Source: Eggerthella sp. CAG:298 (GTDB lineage: Bacteria > Actinomycetota > Coriobacteriia > Coriobacteriales > Eggerthellaceae). Taken from it: DNA of 22,524 nucleotides. The notes under the pieces are model-generated. The model was given only the letters and a program-made list of their open reading frames with translations. It searched no databases and had not been told where the DNA came from. Numbering within the stretch: the stretch's first letter is position 1; the number at the start of each line of letters is the position of its first letter. Positions 7,453 to 15,446 of the stretch are shown piece by piece. Both the position numbers and the translations under genes were made by a program. Location of the stretch: positions 76,811 through 99,334 of the forward strand of contig FR895147.1 in assembly GCA_000435675.1 (NCBI GenBank), written 5' to 3'.

Positions 7453-10365
7453 TTAGGCATAAGCGGTCTTGCAACGATCGTCGGCAAGGACGCGCTTCAA
7501 GAAGCGCCCCGTATGGCTTTCGGGAACCTGAGCGACCTTTTCCGGCGTACCTTTCGCAACGACCGTTCCGCCCTTCGCGCCGCCTTCGGGACCAAGGTCG
7601 ATCAGGTGGTCGGCAGCCTTGATCACGTCGAGGTTATGTTCGATCACGAGCACCGTGTTGCCCAGGTCGACCAAGCGCTGAAGCACCTCCAAGAGCGCAC
7701 GCACATCGTCGAAATGAAGGCCTGTGGTCGGTTCGTCAAGGATGTAGAAGGTCTTGCCCGTCTGGCGTTTCTGCAACTCGCTCGCAAGTTTCACGCGCTG
7801 CGCTTCGCCACCGGAAAGCGTGGTTGCCGGCTGACCGAGCTTGATATAACCAAGCCCCACATCATGGAGCGTCTCGAGCTTGCGCCTAAGCGAGGGGATC
7901 TTGCCGAAGAATTCGAGGGCTTCATCCACGGTCATCTCGAGCACTTCGTAGACGTTCTTGCCCTTGTAGGTCACCTGCAGCGTTTCGCGATTGTAGCGCG
8001 TACCATCGCACACTTCACAATTCACGTACACATCGGGGAGGAAGTGCATCTCGATCTTCTTCTGGCCGTCGCCCTTGCACGCTTCGCAGCGTCCACCTGC
8101 AACATTGAAGGAGAAACGGCCTGGTCCGTAGCCGCGCGCCTTGCTCTCTTGCGTGGAAGCGAAGAGATTGCGGATGTCGTCCCAGAGGCCAATGTAGGTT
8201 GCCGGGTTGGAACGCGGGGTGCGACCGATCGGGCTTTGATCGATGCTGATCACCTTGTCGATGAGCTCTACCCCTTCGAGCTTCTTGAACTTGCCCACCT
8301 TGCGATGCGCGCGATTCACGCGATTGGCGAGCGCTGGGGTGAGCGTGTCGGTAACGAGCGAGCTCTTGCCCGAGCCCGAAACACCCGTGACCACCGTGAG
8401 CGTGCCGATCGGGATCTCTGCCGTAACATTCTTGAGGTTGTTCTCGCTCGCACCCGTGATCTTGATCTTGCCGCGCTTGGGATTACGACGCTCAGCAGGA
8501 ATGGGGATGCACTTTTCGCCGCGCAGGTATTGTGCCGTAAGCGATTCGTCGCTTGCCATGATCTCTTCAGGGGTGCCGCACGCGACCACTTCGCCACCGT
8601 GTTCGCCAGCACGCGGACCCATGTCGATCACGTAGTCGGCACAACGGATCGTATCCTCGTCGTGTTCGACCACGAGCACCGTGTTGCCCAGATCGCGCAG
8701 ATGCTCGAGCGTTTTGATGAGGCGCTCGTTATCGCGCTGATGAAGGCCGATGGAGGGCTCGTCGAGGATATAGAGCACGCCCATGAGGCCCGCGCCGATC
8801 TGCGTCGCGAGACGAATGCGCTGCGCTTCGCCACCGGAAAGCGTGGCGGTCGCACGTTCGAGCGTGAGATAATCGAGACCCACGTTCACCAAGAAACGCA
8901 AGCGCTCGGTGATCTCCTTTACGATAGGACCTGCGATCACCTCTTGCGTCTCGTTGAAATGCAGCCCTTCGAAGAACTTCAGCGAATCAGCAGCTGAAAG
9001 CTCGCAGACCTCGTGGATGTTCTTGTCGCTCACCGTGACCGCAAGGATGGAAGGATTGAGGCGCTTGCCACCGCACGTCGCACACGGGATGATCGAGAAG
9101 TAGCGCTCATATTTCTGGCGCTGACGGTCGCTCGAGGCTTCCTTGTAGCGATGCGTGACCGCCGCAGAGATGCCCTCCCATTCGACGAACCAGTAGGTCT
9201 CGCGCCCATCGACCGTTACGTAGTCGACGCGGATCTTCTCGCCCGGCGCGCCGTAGAAGAGCTTCTTCTGCACCTTCTTGGGTATATCCTGCCAGGGCGT
9301 ATCGGGGTCGACCCCGTAGTGGAGCAGCACCGCACGCATGACCTGTGGATAGTAATTGCCCGACTTGAACGGCGCCACGGCCCCTTCGTTGAGCGACAGG
9401 CTCGGATCAGGGATGACCAGGTCGGGGTCCACTTCTTCCCTGCTGCCGATGCCCAGGCAATCGGGGCATGCACCATAGGGAGCATTGAAGGAGAAATCGC
9501 GCGGCTGCAGCTCGCCCATGGAATGCCCGTGCTCGGGGCAGCCGAGCGCGAGCGAGAAGAGGTACTCTCCTTCCGCAAGGCCACCAGTTGCACCAGATGA
9601 AACCGTGCGCTCGCCCCCCAGCGGCTCATTGTTCTTGTCGAGCAGCTGCACGAGTACGCGGCCGTCGGCAAGCGTAGTGGCTGTCTCGACCGCTTCCGCG
9701 ATACGGCTTTGTGCCGAAGGCTTGAGCACCACACGATCGACCACCACGTCGATGAAGTGCTTGATCTTTTTATTCAGCACAATCGGGTTCTCATCGAGCT
9801 TCGTGATCTCGCCGTCGATGCGCACGCGAGAGAATCCTTCGGCGAGCAAGTCTTTGAAGAGCTTCGTGAATTCACCTTTGCGCCCGGTTACCACCGGCGC
9901 CATGATGATGCACTTGGTCTTCTCGTCTTCGGAAAGACGCAGGATATCGTCGGTCACCTGGTCGGTCGTTTGCATGCGGATCTCGCGTCCACACTCCGGA
10001 CAATGCGGGATGCCCACGCGTGCGAAGAGCAAACGCAGGTAATCGTAGATCTCGGTGGTGGTTCCTACCGTCGAACGAGGATTCTTGCTCGTGGTCTTCT
10101 GGTCGATCGAGACCGAAGGCGAAAGACCATCGATGGAATCGAGGTCGGGTTTGCTCATTTGGCCAAGGAACATGCGTGCATAGCTCGAAAGGCTTTCGAC
10201 ATAGCGTCGTTGACCTTCGGCGTAGATGGTATCGAAGGCAAGCGATGACTTGCCCGAGCCCGAAAGCCCCGTGATGACGACAAGTTCGTCGCGCGGGATC
10301 GTGACGTCGATATCTTTGAGGTTATGCTCACGTGCGCCTTTGATGACAATGGAAGATTGCGCCAT
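7453..10365 (-). CDS. uvrA: Excinuclease ABC subunit UvrA
   Basis: Damage-recognition ATPase of nucleotide excision repair; 970 residues from the ATG at 10365 (MAQSSIVIKGAREHNLK). The longer open frame to 10449 is rejected: the family homology starts here, and a good promoter at 10481-10453 would place the transcript start inside that extension. It has two ABC modules. The first has TGLSGSGKSSL, signature TLSGGEAQRIRLAT and Walker B LYILDEPSIGL. The second has TGVSGSGKSSL, TLSGGEAQRVKLAS and YILDEPTTGLH. The DNA-binding zinc finger is CEACKGDG ... CEVCDGTRYN. The other zinc module reads CPEHGH ... CPDC, with His in place of one Cys, as I recall for actinobacterial UvrA (CPNGH in Mycobacterium). 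No canonical LexA box (CGAAC-N4-GTTCG) is visible upstream. Confidence 0.98.
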   Translation of the reverse strand: MAQSSIVIKGAREHNLKDIDVTIPRDELVVITGLSGSGKSSLAFDTIYAEGQRRYVESLSSYARMFLGQMSKPDLDSIDGLSPSVSIDQKTTSKNPRSTVGTTTEIYDYLRLLFARVGIPHCPECGREIRMQTTDQVTDDILRLSEDEKTKCIIMAPVVTGRKGEFTKLFKDLLAEGFSRVRIDGEITKLDENPIVLNKKIKHFIDVVVDRVVLKPSAQSRIAEAVETATTLADGRVLVQLLDKNNEPLGGERTVSSGATGGLAEGEYLFSLALGCPEHGHSMGELQPRDFSFNAPYGACPDCLGIGSREEVDPDLVIPDPSLSLNEGAVAPFKSGNYYPQVMRAVLLHYGVDPDTPWQDIPKKVQKKLFYGAPGEKIRVDYVTVDGRETYWFVEWEGISAAVTHRYKEASSDRQRQKYERYFSIIPCATCGGKRLNPSILAVTVSDKNIHEVCELSAADSLKFFEGLHFNETQEVIAGPIVKEITERLRFLVNVGLDYLTLERATATLSGGEAQRIRLATQIGAGLMGVLYILDEPSIGLHQRDNERLIKTLEHLRDLGNTVLVVEHDEDTIRCADYVIDMGPRAGEHGGEVVACGTPEEIMASDESLTAQYLRGEKCIPIPAERRNPKRGKIKITGASENNLKNVTAEIPIGTLTVVTGVSGSGKSSLVTDTLTPALANRVNRAHRKVGKFKKLEGVELIDKVISIDQSPIGRTPRSNPATYIGLWDDIRNLFASTQESKARGYGPGRFSFNVAGGRCEACKGDGQKKIEMHFLPDVYVNCEVCDGTRYNRETLQVTYKGKNVYEVLEMTVDEALEFFGKIPSLRRKLETLHDVGLGYIKLGQPATTLSGGEAQRVKLASELQKRQTGKTFYILDEPTTGLHFDDVRALLEVLQRLVDLGNTVLVIEHNLDVIKAADHLIDLGPEGGAKGGTVVAKGTPEKVAQVPESHTGRFLKRVLADDRCKTAYA

Positions 10366-10398
10366 AGCTACACTGCTTTCTGTGGTGGTGAACGATGC

Positions 10399-10448
10399 TG
10401 CCGAATGCGCATGCGCGCTGCATGCGGAGCATCGGTTGGTTTTCGGCA
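10399..10448 (-). other. Nested hairpin in the uvrA 5' leader
   Basis: On the minus strand an outer stem TGCCGAA/TTCGGCA (10448-10442 with 10405-10399) encloses an inner GCATGC-AGCGC-GCATGC hairpin. The predicted transcription start falls at about 10446, so up to two bases of the outer stem may be lost. The structure occupies most of the roughly 80-base leader and stops about 33 bases before the uvrA ATG. Function is unknown. Confidence 0.4.
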
Positions 10449-10452
10449 ATCC

Positions 10453-10481
10453 ATCATAGCGCGCGTTTTGAAATGGGGCAA
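10453..10481 (-). promoter_or_regulatory. Sigma-A-type promoter of uvrA
   Basis: Minus strand: TTGCCC (10481-10476), a 17-base spacer, then TATGAT (10458-10453). The -10 box matches the consensus at five of six positions, and the -35 box begins TTG. The predicted start is near 10446, giving a leader of about 80 bases before the ATG at 10365. This also argues against translation starting at 10449. Confidence 0.7.
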
Positions 10482-10532
10482 TCGCATCGAACCTTCAGCA
10501 TGATTCCCTCATGATTTCACCACGCAAGAACG

Positions 10533-10567
10533 AAAGATGATGAACTACCCGGTCGTTCGTCATCTTT
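10533..10567 (-). terminator. Hairpin at the end of xerC (probable terminator)
   Basis: On the minus strand AAAGATGACGAAC pairs with GTTCATCATCTTT (12 pairs, one C-A mismatch) around the 9-base loop GACCGGGTA. The xerC stop codon lies inside the hairpin. It is followed by CGTTCTTG rather than a clean U-run, so termination may be partial. It separates the rnhB-to-xerC cluster from the uvrA promoter. Confidence 0.5.
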
Positions 10568-11531
10568 TCGAACGAGGATGGGCTTGTTGCTGGACCTGCT
10601 TCAAGTGCTCGGGAGAAAGGTGCGTATAGATCTGTGTGGTCGAAAGGCTGGAATGACCGAGCATTTCCTGCACACTGCGCAGGTCCGCCCCACCCATGAG
10701 CAGATCGCTTGCAAAGGAGTGGCGCATCGCATGGGGCGAGAGCGACGGGTCAAGACCAGCAAGCGCGAGCGCCTGCTTGAAGATCGTACGGATCGCAGCG
10801 GTCGAAAGCGGATTACCGCGCGTTGAAAGGAAGCAGGCATCGGTTGCGCACTTTGAATGCGCAGCCAACTCAGAACGTGATTCCTCAAGGTAGCGGCGAA
10901 GCGCCGAAACAGCTTTGTGGTAGATCGGGACACGGCGTTCTTTGTTCCCCTTGCCCACCACGCTCACATACCCTTGATCTAGATGAAGCCTATCGAGCGT
11001 GAGCCCTTCGACTTCAGACACACGCAAGCCACATGCATAGAGCAACTCAAGAACAGCCTGATTACGCAGAGCCACCGCTCTATCGCGCTCAAGTTCTTCT
11101 TCGCTCGCATACACCGAAAGCAGCCGCTGCATATCTTCATGCGAGATCGTCTTGGGGAGCGTTTGCGCCTGCTTCGCGCCCTGCAGGACCGCAGCCGGAT
11201 TCGAAGGATAACCATGCGCGATCATGAGCCATTGATAGAACCCTTTGAGCGAAGAGAGATGCCTGTTGGCTGTTCTACGCGAACGCCCCTCTCGATCGAG
11301 CGTGCCCAAATAACGCCTGATCTGCTTATGGGAAGGAGCATCAAAAGGCGCATTCGTCTCAGAGCACCAATGCGCAAAGCCCATCAGATCGTTTCCATAG
11401 GCTTTCGTGGTGTGCGCGGAATGATTGAGCGTTCTCAAGTAGTCGAGGTATTCATCGATCAGAGCGCGCGACGCTGAGCAGACGCATTCTAGCTGCTTGC
11501 TGCATTCGGTCTGCTCTTCACGTTCTGTCAT
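10560..11531 (-). CDS. xerC: Tyrosine recombinase of the XerC/XerD family
   Basis: Site-specific tyrosine recombinase of 323 residues, the normal Xer size. The N-terminal core-binding (SAM-like) domain covers about residues 20-108 (LIDEYLDYLRTLNHSAHTTKAY). The catalytic domain has Arg170 (ACGLRVSEV), Lys194 (VGKGNKER), His267 and Arg270 (HAMRH), His293 (LGHSS) and nucleophile Tyr302 (TTQIYTH), so all six residues are present. In the cell it would resolve chromosome dimers at dif. It starts 3 bases after the trmFO stop, the same order as gid-codV in Bacillus, which favours a housekeeping Xer over a phage integrase. XerC versus XerD cannot be settled from the sequence, and the N-terminus is about 20 residues longer than usual. 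Confidence 0.9.
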   Translation of the reverse strand: MTEREEQTECSKQLECVCSASRALIDEYLDYLRTLNHSAHTTKAYGNDLMGFAHWCSETNAPFDAPSHKQIRRYLGTLDREGRSRRTANRHLSSLKGFYQWLMIAHGYPSNPAAVLQGAKQAQTLPKTISHEDMQRLLSVYASEEELERDRAVALRNQAVLELLYACGLRVSEVEGLTLDRLHLDQGYVSVVGKGNKERRVPIYHKAVSALRRYLEESRSELAAHSKCATDACFLSTRGNPLSTAAIRTIFKQALALAGLDPSLSPHAMRHSFASDLLMGGADLRSVQEMLGHSSLSTTQIYTHLSPEHLKQVQQQAHPRSKR

Positions 11532-11534
11532 GAT

Positions 11535-12941
11535 CTAGTTTGTTCCCTCGAGCAGCGGAGCAAGCGCGGAAACGTATGACTTCATGGCTTCGCTCCCCCG
11601 CTGCGCATACGCTTCGTAGCGCTGCTGCTTATTGCGAATACGCTCTTCGAACGGCGGTAGGATGCCGAAGTTCACATGCATCGGCTGGTAGTCCTTCGTC
11701 TCCGGATCGGTCGCGTAGTCTATGAGCGCTCCGAAGGCGCTTTCACGCGGAAGCGGATCGAGCTCGATACCTCGCGCAGCCCCGCGCACGTTCAAGCTGG
11801 CGAGCAATCCTGAAGCGATGGCCTCAACATATCCTTCGGTCCCGCTCAGCTGCCCTGCAACATATAAGCGAACGGGCAGGGCACGTGAAGCAGCACTCTG
11901 CAATTCAAGATGGCAGTTGAGCAGCTCAGGAGCATTGATGAAGGTGTTGCGATGCATCACGCCATAGCGCGCGAACTGAGCCTGCTCAAGACCGGGGATC
12001 ATGCGGAACACGCGCTCTTGTTCGGGGAACGCAAGGTTCGTCTGGAAACCAACGAGGTTATAGCACTGCTTATCTCTACCCTCTGCACGCAATTGCACCA
12101 CCGCCCAAGGACGTTTCTGCGTGCACGGATCCACGAGCCCGACTGGCTTCAACGGTCCAAACCGTGGTGCATCGAATCCTTTGCGTGCGATCTCTTCGAT
12201 CGGCTGACAAGCCTGGAACAGATCGCTCGACTCGAATTCCTTCTTGATAACACAGCGCGCATCGATGAGCTCCTGTGCGAAGGCTTCATATTCTTCTTTG
12301 TTGAAAGGCGCATTGAGATAGTCCCCTGCGCCTTCTTCGTAGCGGCTTTGGCCGAACACAACATCGTGGTCAAGCGAATCCGCATAGACGATCGGCGCTG
12401 CAGCGTCATAGAAGGAAAGATGGTCTTCCCCGGTGAGCGTGCGCAGCGATTCTGCGAGCGCAGGCGAAGTAAGAGGGCCCGTAGCGATGATGCAGAACGG
12501 TGCCGGGTCCTCAAGAATATATGGCCCCTCATGGTGCGCATCTTCGATGATGAGCGCGCCGGAAGGATCGATGCCCACCACCTCGGCTTCGATACGTGCG
12601 ACCCCCGCTTGCACGAGCGCATCGGTGACCAGTGAAGCGAACTGCTCACGATCGACCGCAAGCGCGCCCCCAGCAGGAACGCTGCTCTCATGCGCGAACG
12701 CAAGCAAATGCGAGCCGAGCAGCTCGAGTTCTGCTTTGAGCATGCCGGCCGCGCTCGCCTCTTTGGTGGATTTGAGCGAATTAGAACAGACGAGTTCCGC
12801 GCACTTATCGCCATGATGCGCGCCCGTAGTGCGGAACGGGCGCATCTCGATCAAGCGCACCGCAAAACCATCTGCAGCCAGTTGCAAGGCAGCTTCGCTT
12901 CCTGCAAGACCGCCTCCGATGATGTCAACACGTTTTTCCAT
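11535..12941 (-). CDS. trmFO: Methylenetetrahydrofolate--tRNA-(uracil-54-C5)-methyltransferase
   Basis: Flavin- and folate-dependent enzyme that makes 5-methyluridine at position 54 of tRNA, using methylene-THF as carbon donor; 468 residues. The N-terminal FAD-binding fold is IIGGGLAGSEAALQLA (about 7-22), followed by the family signature MRPFRTTGAHHGDKCAELVC. Cys52 (VCSNS) matches the active-site cysteine of the Bacillus enzyme, and a second conserved cysteine is Cys245 (QACQPIEE). GQLSGTEGYVEA near the C-terminus is a further family motif. The start lies 12 bases after the dprA stop and its ribosome site is weak, so translational coupling to dprA is likely. xerC follows directly. In Bacillus, topA sits between smf (dprA) and this gene; here it does not. 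Confidence 0.97.
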   Translation of the reverse strand: MEKRVDIIGGGLAGSEAALQLAADGFAVRLIEMRPFRTTGAHHGDKCAELVCSNSLKSTKEASAAGMLKAELELLGSHLLAFAHESSVPAGGALAVDREQFASLVTDALVQAGVARIEAEVVGIDPSGALIIEDAHHEGPYILEDPAPFCIIATGPLTSPALAESLRTLTGEDHLSFYDAAAPIVYADSLDHDVVFGQSRYEEGAGDYLNAPFNKEEYEAFAQELIDARCVIKKEFESSDLFQACQPIEEIARKGFDAPRFGPLKPVGLVDPCTQKRPWAVVQLRAEGRDKQCYNLVGFQTNLAFPEQERVFRMIPGLEQAQFARYGVMHRNTFINAPELLNCHLELQSAASRALPVRLYVAGQLSGTEGYVEAIASGLLASLNVRGAARGIELDPLPRESAFGALIDYATDPETKDYQPMHVNFGILPPFEERIRNKQQRYEAYAQRGSEAMKSYVSALAPLLEGTN

Positions 12942-12953
12942 GCCATCAGGGTA

Positions 12954-13871
12954 CTACACAACACAAGCGCCATAACTTCCGTTCGGAAATCTTTCTATGA
13001 AACCCTCATGTTCAAGCTTCGCCAACTCGACCATGAGCCAAGCAAGGCGCTTCTCGCGCAAAGGCGCACCGATATCATCTTTCTCCATGAGCGCATCGAT
13101 CGAGAGCTGCTCTGCCTGGAGTGCCGCAAAGAGCAACGATGTTTCAGACACCTCCTTCTTGCGCATGTCCTGAACCTTCAAGCATCCATACAGATTGAAG
13201 ATGACATCCTCAAACGTCTCTTCGTCGACAATGGGGGTTGCGCCCTGATACAGAAGCCGGTTCGCGCCGCGCGAGGTGGGCGAAGTGATCGCGCCTGGCA
13301 CGACGAGCACTTCGCGATTCGAAGAGAGCGCATCATCGGCAGTCGAAAACGTTCCTGAAGGAAGCCCCGCTTCTACAATGAGCGTTGCACGCGAAAGACC
13401 AGCGATGATGCGATTGCGCGCGCGGAAGGTGTAGGGCATAGGCGGAAACTGCCATTGGTGCTCAGAGATAACGGCACCGCCTTTATCAATGATCTCCTGG
13501 AACAGATCGCGATTTGACTCAGGATAGATACAATCGCACCCTCCGCCAAGCACGACCACTGTTGGACTCCCTCCTTCAAGGCATCCTCTATGGGCTGCGC
13601 TATCGCAGCCGAGCGCTCCACCCGAGATGATCGCGAGCCCATGCTCCGAAGCGATCTTCGCGAACTTAAACGCCACATCTCGCCCATAGGGCGTTGCTTT
13701 ACGTGCACCGATCACAGAAAGACCGCACGTGAGTACTTGCGGGTTGCCGATGCCATAGAGCTTCTTCGGTGGATCGGGGATGTCCATCAACTGTTCAGGG
13801 TAATCCTCTCCCCCATACGGGAGGATGAAACGTACTCCTTCAAGGGGCTTTGTCGGTCGCAACTCTCTCAT
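12954..13871 (-). CDS. dprA: DNA-processing protein DprA (Smf family), short form
   Basis: Rossmann-fold protein that binds single-stranded DNA and loads RecA during natural transformation. Family motifs in order: IGARKATPYGRDVA, IISGGALGCDSAAHRG (usual SGxARGID), VVVLGGGCDCIYPESN, RARNRIIAGLS, IVEAGLPSGTFSTA and VVPGAITSPTSRGANRLL. The C-terminal winged-helix region is LSIDALMEK ... LAKLEHEGFIERFPNG. At about 305 residues it lacks the N-terminal SAM-like domain of longer DprA proteins. I chose the ATG at 13871 because AGAGAGGA lies six bases upstream. An alternative ATG at 13892 overlaps the comM stop (ATGA), adds seven residues (MIERGRC) and has a weaker site. The pairing with comM and yraN suggests competence or DNA-uptake processing. 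Confidence 0.92.
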   Translation of the reverse strand: MRELRPTKPLEGVRFILPYGGEDYPEQLMDIPDPPKKLYGIGNPQVLTCGLSVIGARKATPYGRDVAFKFAKIASEHGLAIISGGALGCDSAAHRGCLEGGSPTVVVLGGGCDCIYPESNRDLFQEIIDKGGAVISEHQWQFPPMPYTFRARNRIIAGLSRATLIVEAGLPSGTFSTADDALSSNREVLVVPGAITSPTSRGANRLLYQGATPIVDEETFEDVIFNLYGCLKVQDMRKKEVSETSLLFAALQAEQLSIDALMEKDDIGAPLREKRLAWLMVELAKLEHEGFIERFPNGSYGACVV

Positions 13872-13888
13872 ACATCGTCCTCTCTCGA

Positions 13889-15439
13889 TCATCGTTTCAT
13901 TCCACTCGTCTGAAAGCGCAAGGCATAGGCTTCAGCCAAGTGTTCTTCTTCGACTGAATCCGAAAAGGAAAGATCAGCGATTGTACGCGCAAGCGAAAGT
14001 ATCTTCATGATCGAACGCGTATTGAGCCCACTCGTATTTATCGCAAGCTCAAGGAACTCATTCGCACGTCTGCTGAGCACACAAGAATGGAACAGTGCCA
14101 AGAGCTTATTGCGTTTGCCGATCCGGAGCGGCGAATCCACTGATCTCAAGCATTCATCCACCCCTTGGTTCTTCGTACGATGGAGCATGCGGTCGTGAGC
14201 AAACGCACGTGCACGAACGATCTCGTCTCTCATTTGCGCAGAACTTTTACCAGGACGCGCCTTATCCAGATGCGAAAGATCGATACGGGCAACATCGATC
14301 CTGATATCGATGCGATCCATCACCGGACCGCCAATCTTACTCTGATAGCGCTGGATCTGATACGGGCTGCATTTGCATTCGTGCTCTTCATCACCGTAGT
14401 ACCCGCAGGGGCAAAGATTCGTTGCCGCCACGAACATGAAGCGCGCCGGAAATACGTACGAACCTTCCGCTCGCGTGATATGCACGATCCCTTCTTCAAG
14501 GGGCTGCCGAAGCTGCTGCAACACATCGTTGTGCATCTCTGCAAGCTCATCGACGAAGAGCACGCCATTGTGCGCAAGCGATACTTCGCCGGGACGCACG
14601 GGGTTTCCTCCCCCAAGCAGGCCTGCTGCCGTCACGCTATGATGAGGCATACGAAAAGGTCGCAAGCCACCATAGATACCCCGCAGATCGGCATCGAGCG
14701 CTGAGTGGATCATAGCGGTTTGGATCTTCTCTTCTTCGGAAAGCGGAGGCAGGATGCTCGGCACGCACTGGGCGAGCAAGGTCTTGCCCGCACCAGGAGA
14801 ACCCATCATGATGATGCCATGATTCCCGCAAACTGCCACCTGCAACGCACGTTTGGCCGCATCATGACCGACTACGTCTACGAAATCGAAGGCATAGTCA
14901 CGCTGCTCAGGCTCGCTGAAACAGAGCGCGGGCAGTTCTTCGCGCGTGATCTGACGCAGATATTCGAGCGCAAAGCATTCCACCCCTGAAACGGGAAGAG
15001 CGCCATGGTCGGTCGCTCCCGTTATGAGCGTTGCGCCCAATTCGCGCGCGCATTGCTGATACGAGATGAGCCCTGCCGTGGAACGAACCCTTCCTTCAAG
15101 CGAGAGTTCACCCACCACGAGCGCGTTTTCCAGATGAGCGACAGGGATCTGACCCGTTGCTGCAAGGAGCGCGAGCGCGATGGGCAGATCGAACCCTGAC
15201 CCCGTCTTGCGCAGCGAGCTTGGTGCAAGATTCACGACAATCTTATCGCTTGGCACATGGAATCCTGCCGATTTAATAGCTGCCCGCACGCGCTCTCGTG
15301 ATTCCTGGATGGCGGTATCGGGCATACCTACGATCGAGAACGAAGGGATACCGCTTGAGATGAGCACCTCGACCTCGACCGGCAGCGCCTCAACACCGCG
15401 CAGCACTGCACTCTTCACCTTGTAGGATTGCTGAGACAT
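13889..15439 (-). CDS. comM: YifB/ComM-family Mg-chelatase-like AAA+ ATPase
   Basis: Member of the YifB/ComM family; ComM is a hexameric helicase promoting branch migration during natural transformation in gamma-proteobacteria. The N-terminal ChlI-like domain is SAVLRGVEALPVEVEV ... SFSIVGMPDTAIQESR. The AAA+ core has Walker A GSPGAGKTLLAQ and Walker B GVLFVDELAEM. A four-cysteine insert (CPCGYYGDEEHECKC) and the C-terminal ChlI lid region follow. I start at the ATG at 15439 (MSQQSYKVKS, 516 residues) because GTGAGG sits five bases upstream. The frame can be extended seven codons to a TTG at 15460, overlapping yraN, which is less likely. It lies 7 bases after yraN, and its stop overlaps the upstream dprA start option. 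Confidence 0.95.
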   Translation of the reverse strand: MSQQSYKVKSAVLRGVEALPVEVEVLISSGIPSFSIVGMPDTAIQESRERVRAAIKSAGFHVPSDKIVVNLAPSSLRKTGSGFDLPIALALLAATGQIPVAHLENALVVGELSLEGRVRSTAGLISYQQCARELGATLITGATDHGALPVSGVECFALEYLRQITREELPALCFSEPEQRDYAFDFVDVVGHDAAKRALQVAVCGNHGIIMMGSPGAGKTLLAQCVPSILPPLSEEEKIQTAMIHSALDADLRGIYGGLRPFRMPHHSVTAAGLLGGGNPVRPGEVSLAHNGVLFVDELAEMHNDVLQQLRQPLEEGIVHITRAEGSYVFPARFMFVAATNLCPCGYYGDEEHECKCSPYQIQRYQSKIGGPVMDRIDIRIDVARIDLSHLDKARPGKSSAQMRDEIVRARAFAHDRMLHRTKNQGVDECLRSVDSPLRIGKRNKLLALFHSCVLSRRANEFLELAINTSGLNTRSIMKILSLARTIADLSFSDSVEEEHLAEAYALRFQTSGMKR

Positions 15440-15446
15440 CGCTGCC

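Noticed and set aside
7513..8997. Long plus-strand open frame (494 codons) opposite uvrA
   Set aside because: It is wholly antisense to a clearly conserved UvrA, has no family motif and is rich in Arg/His/Asp, the typical composition of a shadow frame in GC-biased DNA.
10366..10449. N-terminal extension of uvrA starting at 10449
   Set aside because: It lies at or upstream of the predicted transcription start and adds 28 residues with no UvrA similarity. The CxxC in it comes from the leader hairpin region, not from a zinc motif.
10533..10567. Possible LexA/SOS operator (GAAC ... GTTC) upstream of uvrA
   Set aside because: The half-sites are nine bases apart rather than four, and they are part of the xerC-end hairpin, so a terminator explains them better.
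10560..11531. Phage or integron integrase
   Set aside because: The size, domain layout and position right after trmFO match housekeeping Xer recombinases; no attachment site or cargo genes are nearby.
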